Assembly: GCA_963555705.1 (NCBI GenBank)
Contig: OY743169.1
Span: 379,501-443,500 of the forward strand
Direction of reading: 5' to 3'
Length of the DNA: 64,000 nucleotides
Source: Ligustrum vulgare
Taxonomy: Eukaryota; Streptophyta; Magnoliopsida; Lamiales; Oleaceae
Under the pieces are notes generated by a model. That model worked only from the letters and a program-made list of their open reading frames with translations, was not told the DNA's origin and ran no database searches. Position numbers and translations under genes: made by a program. Within the stretch, counting starts at the first letter, position 1. Every line of letters starts with the position of its first letter. Below are positions 1 through 10,756 of this stretch, piece after piece.

Positions 1-1488
1 TCATCATGTTTAAAGAATCTATCCACAGCCCCTTTACCACATGAATCATAAATACTAGAAAAGTCCAGATCATTAGGATACATGTCCTTAATGTATTCAA
101 ACCCAATCAATTTAGCATTCAAAGAAGTTAAAAGTACATACCTTCGAGACAATGCACCATCCACCACATTTTCCTTACCTTGTTTGTACCGGATGACATA
201 GGGAAGGTTTCGATGAACTCTACCCACTTTGCATGTCTCTTACTCAGCTTCGCTTGACCCCTCAAATGCTTCAAGGACTCATGATCAGTGTGAATCACGA
301 ACTCCCATGGCCACAAGTAATGTTACCATGTCTCCAAAGCGCGCACAAGTGGGTACAACTCCTTGTCATATGTGGGGTAATTAAGAGTAGCCCCCTTTAG
401 CTTTTCACTAAAATAGGCTATTGGCCTTCGATCCTGCATTAAAACAGCTCCAATACCGAGCCCTGAGGCATCACATTCAATCTCATAAGCCTTGTCAAAG
501 TTAGGGAGTGATAAAACCGGTGCTTTACACAACATATTTTTGATGGTCTCAAATGCATGCTCCTATTCTACACCCCATTTAAACCCTACACTTTTTTTGA
601 CAATTTCTGTGAGTGGTGTAGCAATTGTGCTAAAATCCTTAACAAAACACCTATAAAAACTAGCCAAGCCATGAAAACTTCTAACCTCAGTTATGCTTTT
701 AGGTGTTGGCCATTCTTTAATTGCTTTGACCTTTTCCTCATCTACTTCTATTCTCTTTGCACTAACCACGTAGCCAAGAAACACAACTTTTTCATGCAAA
801 AACTACACTTTTTAAAATTGACAAAAAGTTGTTCTTTCCTCAATACCACAAGCACACACCTAACATGTTCTACATGCTCTTCTAAGCTTTTACTATACAC
901 CAAGATATCATCGAAGTAAAATACAACGAATTTACCTATAAATGCACGTAAAACATGATTCATTACACGCATAAAAGTGCTAGGTGCGTTGGTAAGTCCA
1001 AACGGCATAACTAACCATTCATACAAGTCATATTTAGTTTTAAATGCAGTTTTCCACTCATCGCCTTCCCTCATGCGGATTTGGTGATATCCACTTTTAA
1101 GATCAATTTTACTAAATATGTTAGAGTCATGCAATTCATCCAACATATCATCTAACCTAGGAATAGGATGATGATACTTTACCGTTATGTTGTTGATGGC
1201 TCTACAATCAACACACATTCTCCAAGTCCCGTCTTTCTTTGGTACAAGTAATACGGGTATGGCACATGGGCTCATGGTCTCCCTTATGTATCATTTGCTC
1301 ATCAATTCCTCCACTTGCCTTTGAAGCTCCTTTGTCTCCTCGGGATTACTCCTATAAGCGGGCCGATTTGGAATGACTACTCCAGGTACAAAATCAATCT
1401 GATGCTCAATACCTCGAATGGGTGGCAACCCACTAGGTATATCCTCTGGAAATACATCGTCAAATTCCTGCAAGAGAGAAATAGCCAA
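1..1488 (-). pseudogene. gypsy pol remnant: reverse transcriptase, RNase H, start of integrase region
   Basis: Reading leftwards on the minus strand: a pre-RT linker (contains EDIPSGLPPIRGIEHQIDF, 1291-1488), an in-frame TGA at 1288-1290 where the family normally has Gly, then RT (about 748-1287; motifs [55 protein letters not shown]). A shift of frame leads into the RT thumb (563-799, contains [18 protein letters not shown]), followed by RNase H segments (323-535 with [13 protein letters not shown]; 128-316 with [13 protein letters not shown]). Positions 1-127 continue the linker to integrase. Several stops and frame changes make it non-functional. The catalytic aspartates of RT are still readable. 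Confidence 0.85.
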
Positions 1489-1509
1489 ACTAGGGAGGGA
1501 TACATTAAT

Positions 1510-2024
1510 TCACCCCATGTACTAATAGGCCTATCACGATTTCGCCTCCTAGAAGTTGCTAATTGATCCCACCAAGTAAGTGCATAATCAGTGAATTCGA
1601 GAACCGCAACCTTAACCTTTTTCTCCTCTGTATAGCTGTAGCAATCGAATATCAACTCAATCCTTTTCTCCCACTCTAAGTATTGTTCTGGATCACTCCG
1701 ACCCTTAAAGGAAGGAATTGTTGTTTTGATATTATTCATGCCACGATCTGGTCAATTCCCAACAACCTCTCAACCTCGCCGTTCATGCCTAACTTCTCTA
1801 TCTATGAGTGTCCCATCATCAAACCCATCAAATTCATCTTCTTCCTCCGTCTCTATCCTATGACCTCACCCCAATTGTCTCCGCACATTGGGCGCTTCCC
1901 TAGACCGCTCTAACCTTTCAATTCTGCCTGACATATCCCCAAGCATTTTCTCAAAGCGTTGTGCCATCTCTTCCATCATGTTGACTTGATCGCCATTCTT
2001 TGCTGTAGTAGAATTTTCCGACAT
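1510..2024 (-). pseudogene. gypsy gag remnant
   Basis: Minus strand. Begins at the Met in MSENSTTAKNG (2024), passes a Glu/Asp-rich hinge with stops (about 1740-1866), then a Retrotrans_gag-like segment (1510-1739; contains DPEQYLEWEKRIELIF and ALTWWDQL). The sequence then joins directly, in another frame, to the pre-RT linker. The gag C-terminus, zinc knuckle and protease are therefore deleted. Confidence 0.75.
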
Positions 2025-2579
2025 CCTAAAACTAAGTAATAAATGCCTCACGTGTATTTCGCTCGTGTATCACTCAATTTTGGCTTTTCCCTCTATTGAT
2101 CTCACCTTTCTGGCCTTTTTCCACTCAATGGCTTTCACCCCAATTGCTTCAAAGAACGAATCCAAACTCAAACAAGTTTAAACCTGAATGATTCAAACTG
2201 AATATGAGTGAGAAGTTATCAACTTGTTGGAAAACTAGAAGAAGACCTTGAGAGAATGAAATCTGACTCTATAAAGGACTTGACACTTTTATGGGAAATA
2301 AGATTGATTCAAGAAGGTAATTCTTGAAATCAAATAACAATTTTTTTTTCTTTGCTGTTGATTTTTTTTTCTCAAAAATTCAACTACGAGAATAAGGAAA
2401 CAAACGAAATTTTATTTGAATACCAAACGAAGGAAATAACAACTTTTGAATTTTTTTGTGATACTTTTTGGATTAAAGACTCAAAAACTTGAAGAACACG
2501 AAGAACAAGATTAAGAAAACTCAAGAAAACAAAACAAAGATATAACCTTGATTTTTGGAGCCTAAGCTCTGATACCAAA

Positions 2580-3461
2580 TGATGCAAATTACGTAACAAT
2601 TGTAGATACGCAACCCACAAAATATTGAATCGATTCAAGAACGCCAAGAACCACGATTTATGGATCCAATTAAATTAATTGAACCAAGCAACCAATACAA
2701 TCACAGGGATATATTGACCTCTTGATCACAAGCAATATTAATTCTCACCGAGATTTGAACAAACAAGATTAACTCGTAAGTTCGTTGTATTCAATGAAGA
2801 ATAGAGTTTGAAAGTAAATTTGCCTCACAATAATATCAATAATGATCTAACTAATAATGAAAATTACACCCCTATAAATATGGTCAAAATATGGCTTTAG
2901 GAGCCCTAATTTAACTAGGAAAGGAATTGCTCAAATATGGAAAGAAATAAAAATAACAGAAAATAAAAATTTTTATGCGTTTTGATAGTTACGGCCGTAA
3001 CTTTCTTCCTTATGGCCGTAAGTAGCTTACTGTTTAACAGTTACGGCCGTGAGACTTAATTTACGGACGTAAGTCATTTTTCTGAAAATCTTGTTTTCAA
3101 CTCGAGGCCACATTACGGTCGTGACACATATGAGTTACAACCGTAAGTCCAACTTTTCACAATTTTAATTCTCAACAGTGGACTCGTTACGGCCGTAAGA
3201 AATATATGTTACGGCCGTAACTCTGAAACTTCACAATTTCCTTCGACGGCTTGAATGAGGTTGATCCACTCGTCATCTTTGCTAGGTCCCAACATGGAAC
3301 TTGCTTCTTTTGATGACACGAACATTGTTTTGACCATTGTTTCTTGTACTAGCTTGTCCATTGTTTCGTTGGCCCTCCTCGTTTGCAATCGAGTCATCGG
3401 TCCTCCTTTTATCATCAACGGATTTTTGTGCGGGCTTGTACTCGTGGTCTGGATCACATCA
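2580..3461 (-). repeat. LTR of the left-edge gypsy element (882 bp)
   Basis: Starts TGATGCAAATT and ends GATCACATCA (TGATG/CATCA inverted ends). It aligns along its whole length with the solo LTR at 40084-40964. Read on the minus strand it contains a TATA-like TATTTATAG near 2871-2885 and, upstream of that, four pairs of ACGGCCGT-type palindromes (2989-3225). The 5 bases after it (3462-3466, GTTAG) are the candidate TSD; the partner lies outside the window. Confidence 0.9.
2989..3225. repeat. Four pairs of ACGGCCGT-type palindromes in LTR U3
   Basis: TTACGGCCGTAA at 2989-3000 and seven related copies, some with one changed base (for example TTATGGCCGTAAG, TTACGGACGTAAG). They sit in pairs, the members of a pair about 8 nt apart and the pairs separated by longer, less conserved spacers. 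The same four-pair layout is present in the solo LTR at 40488-40715. The array is about 110 bp upstream (minus strand) of the probable TATA box. Confidence 0.8.
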
Positions 3462-3466
3462 GTTAG

Positions 3467-3940
3467 ACAATCAATCATAAAGTGATTATTGTCATTTCTA
3501 CGTGTAACATATTTTACATTGGTATTGGCAGGACTTTTATGTAAGGGGAATCATAAAAAATGTCCACCCTCCACTTGGTGGATGCAGACACCTCCCATTA
3601 GGGGACGGACACATGCTCTCATGGGTGAGTTGAGTCCTATTATTTGGGAAATAATGTAATTTTGAATAGTATTTTTGGGAAGTAATCATACTTGGAGGAG
3701 GATCTATCGCCAAGACATTGGGTGCATTGAATGATCTTTAGAAACATCTTGAAGTATGTGTATATCAAATTCGTTTGACAAAGGTATACACCAACTATAT
3801 ATGTCATATAATTATAATTTAATATATTATAATTAATCAGTATGCATTAACCAACACCATCTTATACAGATGAATATTATATTTCAAGAGATCGAGTTGC
3901 TCAAGAAAACGGTGAACATAGTTATGTACATTTTACTCTA
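3467..3940. other. No gene seen; AT-rich spacer
   Basis: Between the gypsy LTR and the next copia element. No long ORF, RNA gene or clear terminal repeat was seen. Positions 3557-3620 hold a short CCACC/GGTGG-rich stretch with dyad symmetry. Confidence 0.5.
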
Positions 3941-3945
3941 CATAT

Positions 3946-4262
3946 TGTTGGATATTGGTTAATAAATCGAGAATTGGAAATCGATTAAAGTGACTTCGTG
4001 TCGACTTCGGCCAAATACTCAAAAGCTCGGCTCAATCCGTTTGGACAAAATTGTTTACCACTTCGTCGCTTCGGGGCGCACAAATGGGGATCGACCTGCC
4101 CGGTCAGGTCGAGGGGGCAGCGCCCCCCGTGGGGGCTCGGGGGCAACGCCCCCGAAAGAGAATTTTGATTTCTCTGTATGTATTGAAGGGTATATTTGAG
4201 AATTCGAAAACCAATATCGGATGAATGAGAAATTACGGAAAAGGACGAAAATCAGGTCAAAA
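3946..4262 (+). repeat. Truncated 5' LTR of the copia element
   Basis: Matches the first 317 bp of the 3' LTR (5551-5867) almost base for base, including a GC-rich self-complementary block (GGGGGC / GCCCCC runs) at about 4100-4160. Similarity stops at GGTCAAAA, exactly where the 3' LTR enters its paired-palindrome array. Confidence 0.9.
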
Positions 4263-4977
4263 ATACATAGTCAATTGGAATATTGGTGAGCCCGTATCTC
4301 AATTGGAATATTCGCGTGTTATTGGTAGTTTAATGTATATTACCAACTGCACAAGGCCGGATATAGCATACATAGTCAACAAGTTGAGTATATTCACTAG
4401 TAATCCAAGTGTTGTACATTGGAAGGCATTAAACCGGGTTCTTAGATATTTAAGACACACGGTTGAATTTGGATTACACTACTCAAAATATCCTGAAGTG
4501 TTAGAAGGATATACTGATGCAAATTGGATATCTGACACTAAGGATTCAAAATCCACGAGTGGTTATGTGTTTACCATTGGAGGTGGAGCCGTGTCCTCGA
4601 AATCTTCTAAGCAAACGTGTATTGCTCGATCCACGATGGAATCTGAGTTTATTGCGTTAGACAAAGCCGGTGAAGAAGCAGAATGGCTTCGTAATTTTCT
4701 TGAAGAAATTCCATGTTGGGAAAAGCCGGTTTCTGCAATTAATATACATTGCGATAATCAGTCGGAAATTGCAAGGGCACAAAACAGTATGTATAATGGT
4801 AAGTCTCGACATATCCGTCGGAGACATAATACCATTAAACAGTTAATGTCGAATGGTATAATCTCTATTAACTATGTGAAGTCAAAAGAAAATTTGGCTG
4901 ATCCTTTGACGAAAGGACTTGCAAGAGATCAAGTATACCATCTTTCGAGGGGAATGGGCCTAAAGCCTATTGAATAG
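4225..4977 (+). pseudogene. copia pol C-terminal remnant: end of RT and RNase H
   Basis: Open for 250 codons. The first dozen codons (before about 4263) come from LTR sequence. The rest is copia pol: the RT/RNase H linker ([20 protein letters not shown]) and RNase H with [50 protein letters not shown], and the end [14 protein letters not shown]. It lacks the RT catalytic core, integrase, protease and gag, so it is a deletion product despite the clean frame. The natural C-terminus (LKPIE, stop at 4975-4977) is retained. Confidence 0.85.
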
Positions 4978-5550
4978 AATTACTATGATGGAAACCCAAC
5001 CTTGTAGATTGGAGATCCCAAGATCTTGGTTCAATGGGACAACTAAGTCATAAATGATTCGGAATAAAGCACTTATTCCCATTCCTAAAATTTAAAGTGC
5101 TATGTAAAATGTGTATAAGGATAAGTATACATATATACTTTTAATGATTCATAACCTTGAGATAGAAAGGTATGAGATCACCTATATAAGTGTGAAGTGG
5201 GGCCGCTTCTACGAGAATTCGAGGCTTAATTCTCTTAGAGCACTTATGAAACCAAGAGTAGTCCAGGGCCAAAATGGACTCAACCATGAGAACCGAATAG
5301 GTTATATGAGTCATGGTGTTGGTACAGTTGTTTGGTTTTACACGAACGGCTGGATGGTTCAAGACATCGCGTTCACCAACTAGCCTAGTAAATCCGATTA
5401 TATTCAACTAAAGAAGGTTCAAGGCCACAAGCTACCTATCTTGATGCTATGACTTGTCGTGTGTACTCCATTTGTTAGAGTCTGCATTTCATTCGCATTG
5501 CATTTGCATTGTGTTGCGCATATTGAGGAATTTCCATTCATGTGGGGGAT
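4978..5550 (+). other. copia 3' untranslated spacer and polypurine tract
   Basis: Lies between the pol stop and the 3' LTR. A 90-codon frame at 5111-5383 has no recognisable domain and is probably chance. The polypurine tract (GTGGGGGA, 5542-5549) abuts the LTR start. Confidence 0.6.
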
Positions 5551-6481
5551 TGTTGGATATTGGTTAATAAATCGAGAATTGGAAATCGATTAAAGTGACT
5601 TCGTGTCGACTTCGGCCAAATACTCAAAAGCTCGACTCAATCCGTTTGGGCAAAATTGTTTACCACTTCGCCGCTTCGGGGCGCACAAACGGGGATCGAC
5701 CTGCCCGGTCAGGTCGAGGGGGCGCTGCCCCCCGTGGGGGCTCGGGGGCAACGCCCCCGAAAGAGAATTTTGATTTCTCTGTATGTATTGAAGGGTATAT
5801 TTGAGAATTCGAAAACCAATATCGGATGAATGAGAAATTACGGAAAAGGACGAAAATCAGGTCAAAATATTTGACCGTGTGGCCGCATGGTTCGTAAATC
5901 GTGCGACCACACGTCAATTTATTTTTTGGATTTTTGAGTAAGATCGTGCGACCGCACGGTCTATAACCGTGCGGCCGCACGGTTGTCCGGCCAAAAGACA
6001 CCTTTTCGTAAAGGTGCATTGTTTGGAAAGGGTGCATGGTTTGTCCTTAAACCATTTCGTCCACACCCTTTCATGATCTATATATAGGACCCTTTGGGTG
6101 TCCTATTCCTCACTTTTTTGATATGCAAAAACACCTCTCTTCCTCACTTGTCTCCAAAATCAATTCATTTCATTTGTTTTGATTTTCTTCATTGCATCCT
6201 TGGAGTACGTAAGCCTATATTTGGTTCGTTGTACTTGTGTTTTGAAGTGCTACAAACACAAGTGAAGCCGTTGTATCTTGGGAGTCGATTTCCGTTATCC
6301 GTAGGCACCTTTGCGGGGCAAATTCGACTTAAGGACAAAGAGTCCAACTCTTGCCTCGGCTTTGTCCTTCTTTTCTTCTTCTTCATTGTTTGTACTTTCA
6401 TTGCCGTTACTCTGTCCAAATTTCGGCTCGGATTTACAAACTTTCATTATTTGGCGTCACTATTCACAAATCCACCCAACA
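5551..6481 (+). repeat. 3' LTR of the copia element (931 bp)
   Basis: TGTTGG...CCAACA ends. It contains a GC-rich self-complementary block (about 5700-5762), an array of GTGCGGCCGCAC-type palindromes (about 5872-5992), and a TATA box (CTATATATAGG, about 6073-6084) about 85 bp after the array. The stretch after the TATA box is the R/U5 part. Confidence 0.9.
5872..5992. repeat. Two pairs of GTGCGGCCGCAC-type palindromes in copia LTR
   Basis: Pair 1: GACCGTGTGGCCGCATGGTT and ATCGTGCGACCACACG. Pair 2: ATCGTGCGACCGCACGGT and ACCGTGCGGCCGCACGGT. Members of each pair are only about 5 nt apart. The array lies directly upstream of the LTR TATA box, as in the unrelated gypsy LTR at 2580-3461. Confidence 0.8.
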
Positions 6482-6700
6482 CATATATAGCTTCACTCAA
6501 ACTTTATCATATCGATCATCATTATAAAATTACAAAATAAAAGTACAATGGAAAACCTATCAGTGATTACCAACTTTCACCGACTTATAATAAAAAAAGA
6601 GTTTCTACCAACGTATTAACCCTTTTTTTTTTTTTTTTTTTTTTTTTGGTATATCATGATATGCTACTTTTGAATTCTTACTTTTTTGAACAATTATCTA

Positions 6701-7149
6701 TGAGGATTTTAATTGATCGTGTGGGCTTATATGTGAATTATTGTGTATTGAATAAAAAACTATCAAATTTGGTTAAACCCATTTAAAGTGATCTAATAAG
6801 GATTTGATATATTGGGCTTTAATGCATCTAATTAATGTATGAGATTTTATATATAAATACCAGGCCATTACCTAATTTCATGATGTGCCGAATTAGGTTA
6901 ACAGATAATTTAGTATATAAACAGGTTGTGGTCCCCGAATCATACATACTGTTCATTCTTTTTGACATCCCATCATCAGAGAGAAAATAAGGACTACGTA
7001 TTGATTTGGAAAATCCAACCGTCAGAATCAATTATCGTGAGCCATATTTGATTAAGGTACGCTTCTGCTTCAATTATTGAATCTTGATAATTCCAGAATG
7101 ATGATTTTGGATTATAGGTAAATAATTATCTATAATGAATTTTCTAACA
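6701..7149 (+). repeat. 5' LTR of the old copia element (about 449 bp)
   Basis: Begins TGAGGATTTTAATTGATC and ends TTTTCTAACA, next to the primer site. Its first 135 bp match the 3' copy at 24546-24682, with scattered substitutions that point to an old insertion. Confidence 0.8.
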
Positions 7150-7151
7150 AG

Positions 7152-7165
7152 TGGTATCAGAGCCA
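7152..7165 (+). other. Primer-binding site (initiator Met tRNA)
   Basis: TGGTATCAGAGCCA, complementary to the 3' end of plant initiator Met tRNA, two bases after the LTR end. It defines this as the 5' side of the element. Confidence 0.9.
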
Positions 7166-7534
7166 CCTTTATGTTGAATTATTAGATCTTTATGTGTGTG
7201 AAATTTATTTTACCGTATTTGATATGCATGCTGAAAATTGAATTCACTCTCATAAATCGTGAATACGTCGATGCCTGCATATCTGTAGATTCTGACTCTA
7301 CTGAGGGTGAATATTTTCAACTCTGGTGTTGAGTATGTGTGTATATTAAGCTTTGGATTTGGTTAACTTTGGATTGAAAATCGATTAAGCTTTCTTCTTA
7401 AGAATTTCTCGATTTGGATTTTGGGTGAAGTTCAATATGGTTTTTCGATTTTGGTTATGAATTATATAGTGATTATGGATCGATTTACTTGTTGCATATT
7501 ACTGTGAATCATGGATTCAACCAAGAACCTTGAT

Positions 7535-7573
<39 letters not shown>

Positions 7574-7629
7574 CCTATAAATTGATTTTGTTGATCTTGT
7601 GTATTGTGGTCGAATTTTCGGATGATGGT

Positions 7630-8320
7630 TGTTGAGACCCTGTCCAAAACGAGCCCAATGGATCACCAGTGAGGGCTCAATAGAGGCCCAATGGGCCTTA
7701 GCCTATAACCCGACCTTGGGGTTTATGTTTGGGTCAACTTCCGAGGTGGAACACCGCGGGGAACCTCTCTATCCGAACCAGTTTGTAACAAGCCGAGGTA
7801 CCCTTTGGTAATGCCTCGAATATATGATGGGACAACAGAGAGTGTCAGAAACGTACAGCTTTGCTTACTATGGCCTGATAAGATGTTGCCTTTATGAAAG
7901 ATATGATAGGCGCCCATTCCCTACCGAAAGTTCAATGATTACTTCTAAGAAATTGGTTTACCTCTCCAATGGCTAGGGTGAAGACACATGTAAAGTCCAT
8001 CACGTGTCCCCATCTAAGACTATAACTTCTCCTATAAATAGAGCACTCTTACCTCCAAATAAGAGGTTGGTAATTGAATACACTAACTGAATATTTTTAC
8101 TCTCGCTCCCTTTTCTCTCTTTTACACACTTATATTTCCAGCACCACAAATATATTTACTTAAGAATGAGTATTGACTTAGGCATCAGAGTGCAAACGGG
8201 AGCCCCCTCAGCCCCCTTTGCAAGCTGATTGTTTGTCATAGTACGTAAGAGATCCACGTGTTCAAGAGGGAAGAGCTGAGATGTGTTGATCCAGGGTCCT
8301 ACCGGATTTTGTGGTCAACA
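7630..8320 (+). repeat. 5' LTR of Tat element 1 (691 bp)
   Basis: TGTTGAGACC...GTGGTCAACA. A TATA box (CCTATAAATAGAG, about 8031-8043) follows a CACGTG G-box core at about 8002. A second CACGTG lies near 8254. It aligns with the 3' LTR at 18385-19081 end to end. Confidence 0.9.
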
Positions 8321-8340
8321 TTTTGGCGCCGTATGTGGGA
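8321..8340 (+). other. Primer-binding site of Tat element 1
   Basis: TTTTGGCGCCGTATGTGGGA directly after the LTR. Tat element 2 has the close variant TTTTGGCACCGTCTGTGGGA. The tRNA cannot be assigned with certainty without a tRNA comparison. Confidence 0.75.
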
Positions 8341-8384
8341 AACCATACTTCTAACCACGAAAACGCTTGGTAAAAAGCTACATT

Positions 8385-8545
8385 AAAACCTTGAAAAAGG
8401 GTAGGTAACCTCTTGGAAAAGAGTGAAGAACTAAAGGAACCTCTTGGAAAAGGCTTGATACTTTGAAATATAAGTTTATTAACCTTGAAAAAGGCTTAAA
8501 ACTTTGAAATATAAGTTTACTAACCTTGAAAATGGCTTGAAGCTT
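8385..8545 (+). repeat. Leader tandem repeats, about 4 copies of a ~40-bp unit
   Basis: Degenerate units built on CCTTGAAAAAGGCTT, AAACTTTGAAATATAAGTTT. Tat element 2 carries the same unit, on the minus strand, in about 10 copies (61186-61600), so the array changes length between family members. Confidence 0.8.
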
Positions 8546-8598
8546 TGAGAGAAAAATTCACCTATCCTTGAAAGAAAAGATAGAACTAAGAAATTGCT

Positions 8599-10658
8599 AT
8601 GAACATAAATGAAAATGACGATGATGTTAACCCTCGTAGGAGCAGAGATGAATAACACAGCGAGGATGAGGCTCCCCAGAGGCCTCGTGAGAATACAAAT
8701 GAGGGGGTGGCCCAACCAAACCCTCCATGCAGGCACCGAAATTGTCGCATGCTGCGACATATGACTCGCATGGCAGCCCAGATGATGAAAATGCAGAAAC
8801 AGCAGATAGAAGAAACCGCTGTGATGAATGCCTATATGGCTAGAGGGTATGTTATAAACGAACCCATGATGCCCCCGTAGTACTCGCAGCCACATTACTC
8901 ACCATCTTATGCGGCCACTGCCTCGTATTATTACCAGGATCTGCAAGCATATGACTAGGTGGAATATATTCCTTTCGACAAAGAAGACCCGATGCACGAA
9001 GCACCAAGAGAACAGGGTCAGCCACCTAGTAACCATAAGGAGGCCTCGCCCTCAGTGTCTAGAAGTGTTTTTAGCCGAATAGGGGGTCTATTCAGGGGCA
9101 AACAAGGAGGCCGAACTGATCAAGGTAGACATGATACGGATGTGCCTAGAAATAGGCGGAGTGACGGGCTGAAGAAGCTCATGCACGAAGCCAAATGCAT
9201 AAAGATAGATATGGTGCGGGGGCGAGAACATTAAGCCCCACCCATGAACCTAGAAATAGGCGGGAGAGAAGAGTAGAAGCAACTCGGACCCCAACTCAAG
9301 GAGGTCCTCCGACCTTTCAGAGGACAAACTACGGTCGAGTTTTTCCACCACAGCGGCAGGATTACTTTCAGCCGCCTTATGACCAATATCATGACGCGGT
9401 GAATTTCGACCATGGTGAGAACAATGAATTACCGTCATATAAGCTGGATGATGAACAGGAAATAATCCCCTTTACGGAGGGCATCCGAAAGTTCCCAGTG
9501 CCTCATGACTTCGAAACGCCGAAATTAATGAAGAACACTGGCAGAGATGACCCTGACGATCACCTGTTAAATTATCGCGCCAGTATGGAAATAGCGGGAG
9601 CCACTTCGGCGCTGAAATGCAAAGCCTTTGCTTTAACACTTGAGGGAAGTGCAATACGGTGGTATAAAAAACTCCCTCCATGTAGCATCCACAGTTGGAG
9701 AGATTTGAAGACAGCATTCAAAAATGGCTTTATTTCCTCCAGGACCGGCCAGCTCTCTCTCCAACGCCTTCAAGATTTAAGGCAAGGAAGGGAAGAGTCT
9801 TTGAAGTGCTACCTAGCTCGTTTTACAGAAGAAATGCACATTTGTGAAAACATCACCGAGGTAGAGATGTTTTCTGCATTAAAAGGGGGCCTAGACATGA
9901 CAAACATGTTCTGGAGAGATGTCTGAAGTAGAAAGCCGAGGGGTTACAATGCTTTGGTAGATTTGATGAAGGAGGAGATCGTCTCAGAAGAGATGGCTAG
10001 GGCCAGGGATAATCTTCCTCAAGGGAGATACAATATTGTGTACCCCAATGTAGCAAACTATAGGAAAGGAGGCAACAAGGATAGGTTCGGCAGTAATCGC
10101 AGTGGTGCGTCCCGTCCGTTTCTGGGAACAGGATCCAGTTATCCGGCTGAAATTACGGAGGCTATCCCCAATTTACACACCACTGCACCTACCCCGAATC
10201 CTCCCACGACCTTTGGAAGAATGGAAGGTAGCCGAAGTGGAAAACAACCTATGATTGGGGCCTACTGTGTGTACCACAGGTATTATGGCCATGCAACAGA
10301 GGACTGTAGGGAAATCCACATGCTGGCAGACCAAAAGGCACACGGAAGGAAGGGAGGTAATTTCTCACCTGACAAAGGGAAAACGCAAAGGCCAAATAAC
10401 CAAAAGTTCAGTCGAGCTGATAAGCGGGCTCCATGGAAAAACCCAACAAAAGAAAGGATTGATGGTCATCAAAGAGATAGGAGCAAGGACCGGAATAACC
10501 CCCAGGCACATGCTAAAAATACAAGAGAACCACCTATGCCTGCAAATGATCCATCGATTCGTGAGATTGACACGATATTGGGAGGCCCCCATCCAAGTGG
10601 GAGCACCAGTAACTCCCAAAAAGGTACATCAGAGAGGATAAACAGCCCGCTAATATGA
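8599..10658 (+). pseudogene. Tat element 1 gag
   Basis: Starts at ATG 8599 (MNINENDDDVNPRRSRDE), the same start context as in element 2. It passes early stops, then a segment with CRHRNCRMLRHMTRMAAQM, a Retrotrans_gag domain (about 9480-9920, contains LTLEGSAIRWYKKLPP and LSLQRLQDLRQGREESLKC), and a C-terminal part (9954-10658) with a Cys-His knuckle YCVYHRYYGHATEDC. The protein would be the structural particle protein of the retrotransposon. In-frame stops (for example TGA after MFWRDV at about 9924) and frame changes (about 9200) inactivate it. Confidence 0.85.
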
Positions 10659-10756
10659 ATTATCACATCTATTCGCATCCTGCTAGGATGTCCGGGACAT
10701 AACCTATCACGTTTACCCAGGATGACGCTCTTGGGGTACATTTCCCGCATAATGAC

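Larger units (their letters stand above)
1..3461 (-). mobile_element. Ty3/gypsy LTR retrotransposon, truncated by left window edge
   Basis: Minus-strand element. The right end is a complete LTR (2580-3461), followed inward by a primer-binding site matching the 3' end of initiator Met tRNA (TGGTATCAGAGC read on the minus strand, about 2566-2577), a leader, a gag remnant and a pol remnant that runs off position 1. The RT carries a gypsy-type FYFDD box and the order RT then RNase H fits Ty3/gypsy. The Met-tRNA primer site and RT motifs suggest a chromovirus lineage, which is inference. The gag C-terminus and protease are missing between about 1490 and 1510. Confidence 0.85.
3946..6481 (+). mobile_element. 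Ty1/copia element, internally deleted, with intact TSD
   Basis: Bounded by TGTTGG (3946) and CCAACA (6481) and flanked by a perfect 5-bp TSD CATAT (3941-3945 and 6482-6486). It consists of a truncated 5' LTR (3946-4262), the last part of pol (about 4263-4977), a 3' non-coding stretch with a polypurine tract (TGTGGGGGA just before 5551) and a full 931-bp 3' LTR (5551-6481). One deletion removed the rest of the 5' LTR, primer site, gag, protease, integrase and most of RT. Confidence 0.9.

Noticed and set aside
5111..5383. 90-codon frame downstream of the copia pol
   Set aside because: No domain, lies in the 3' untranslated part of the element just before the polypurine tract, and the minus strand is equally open.
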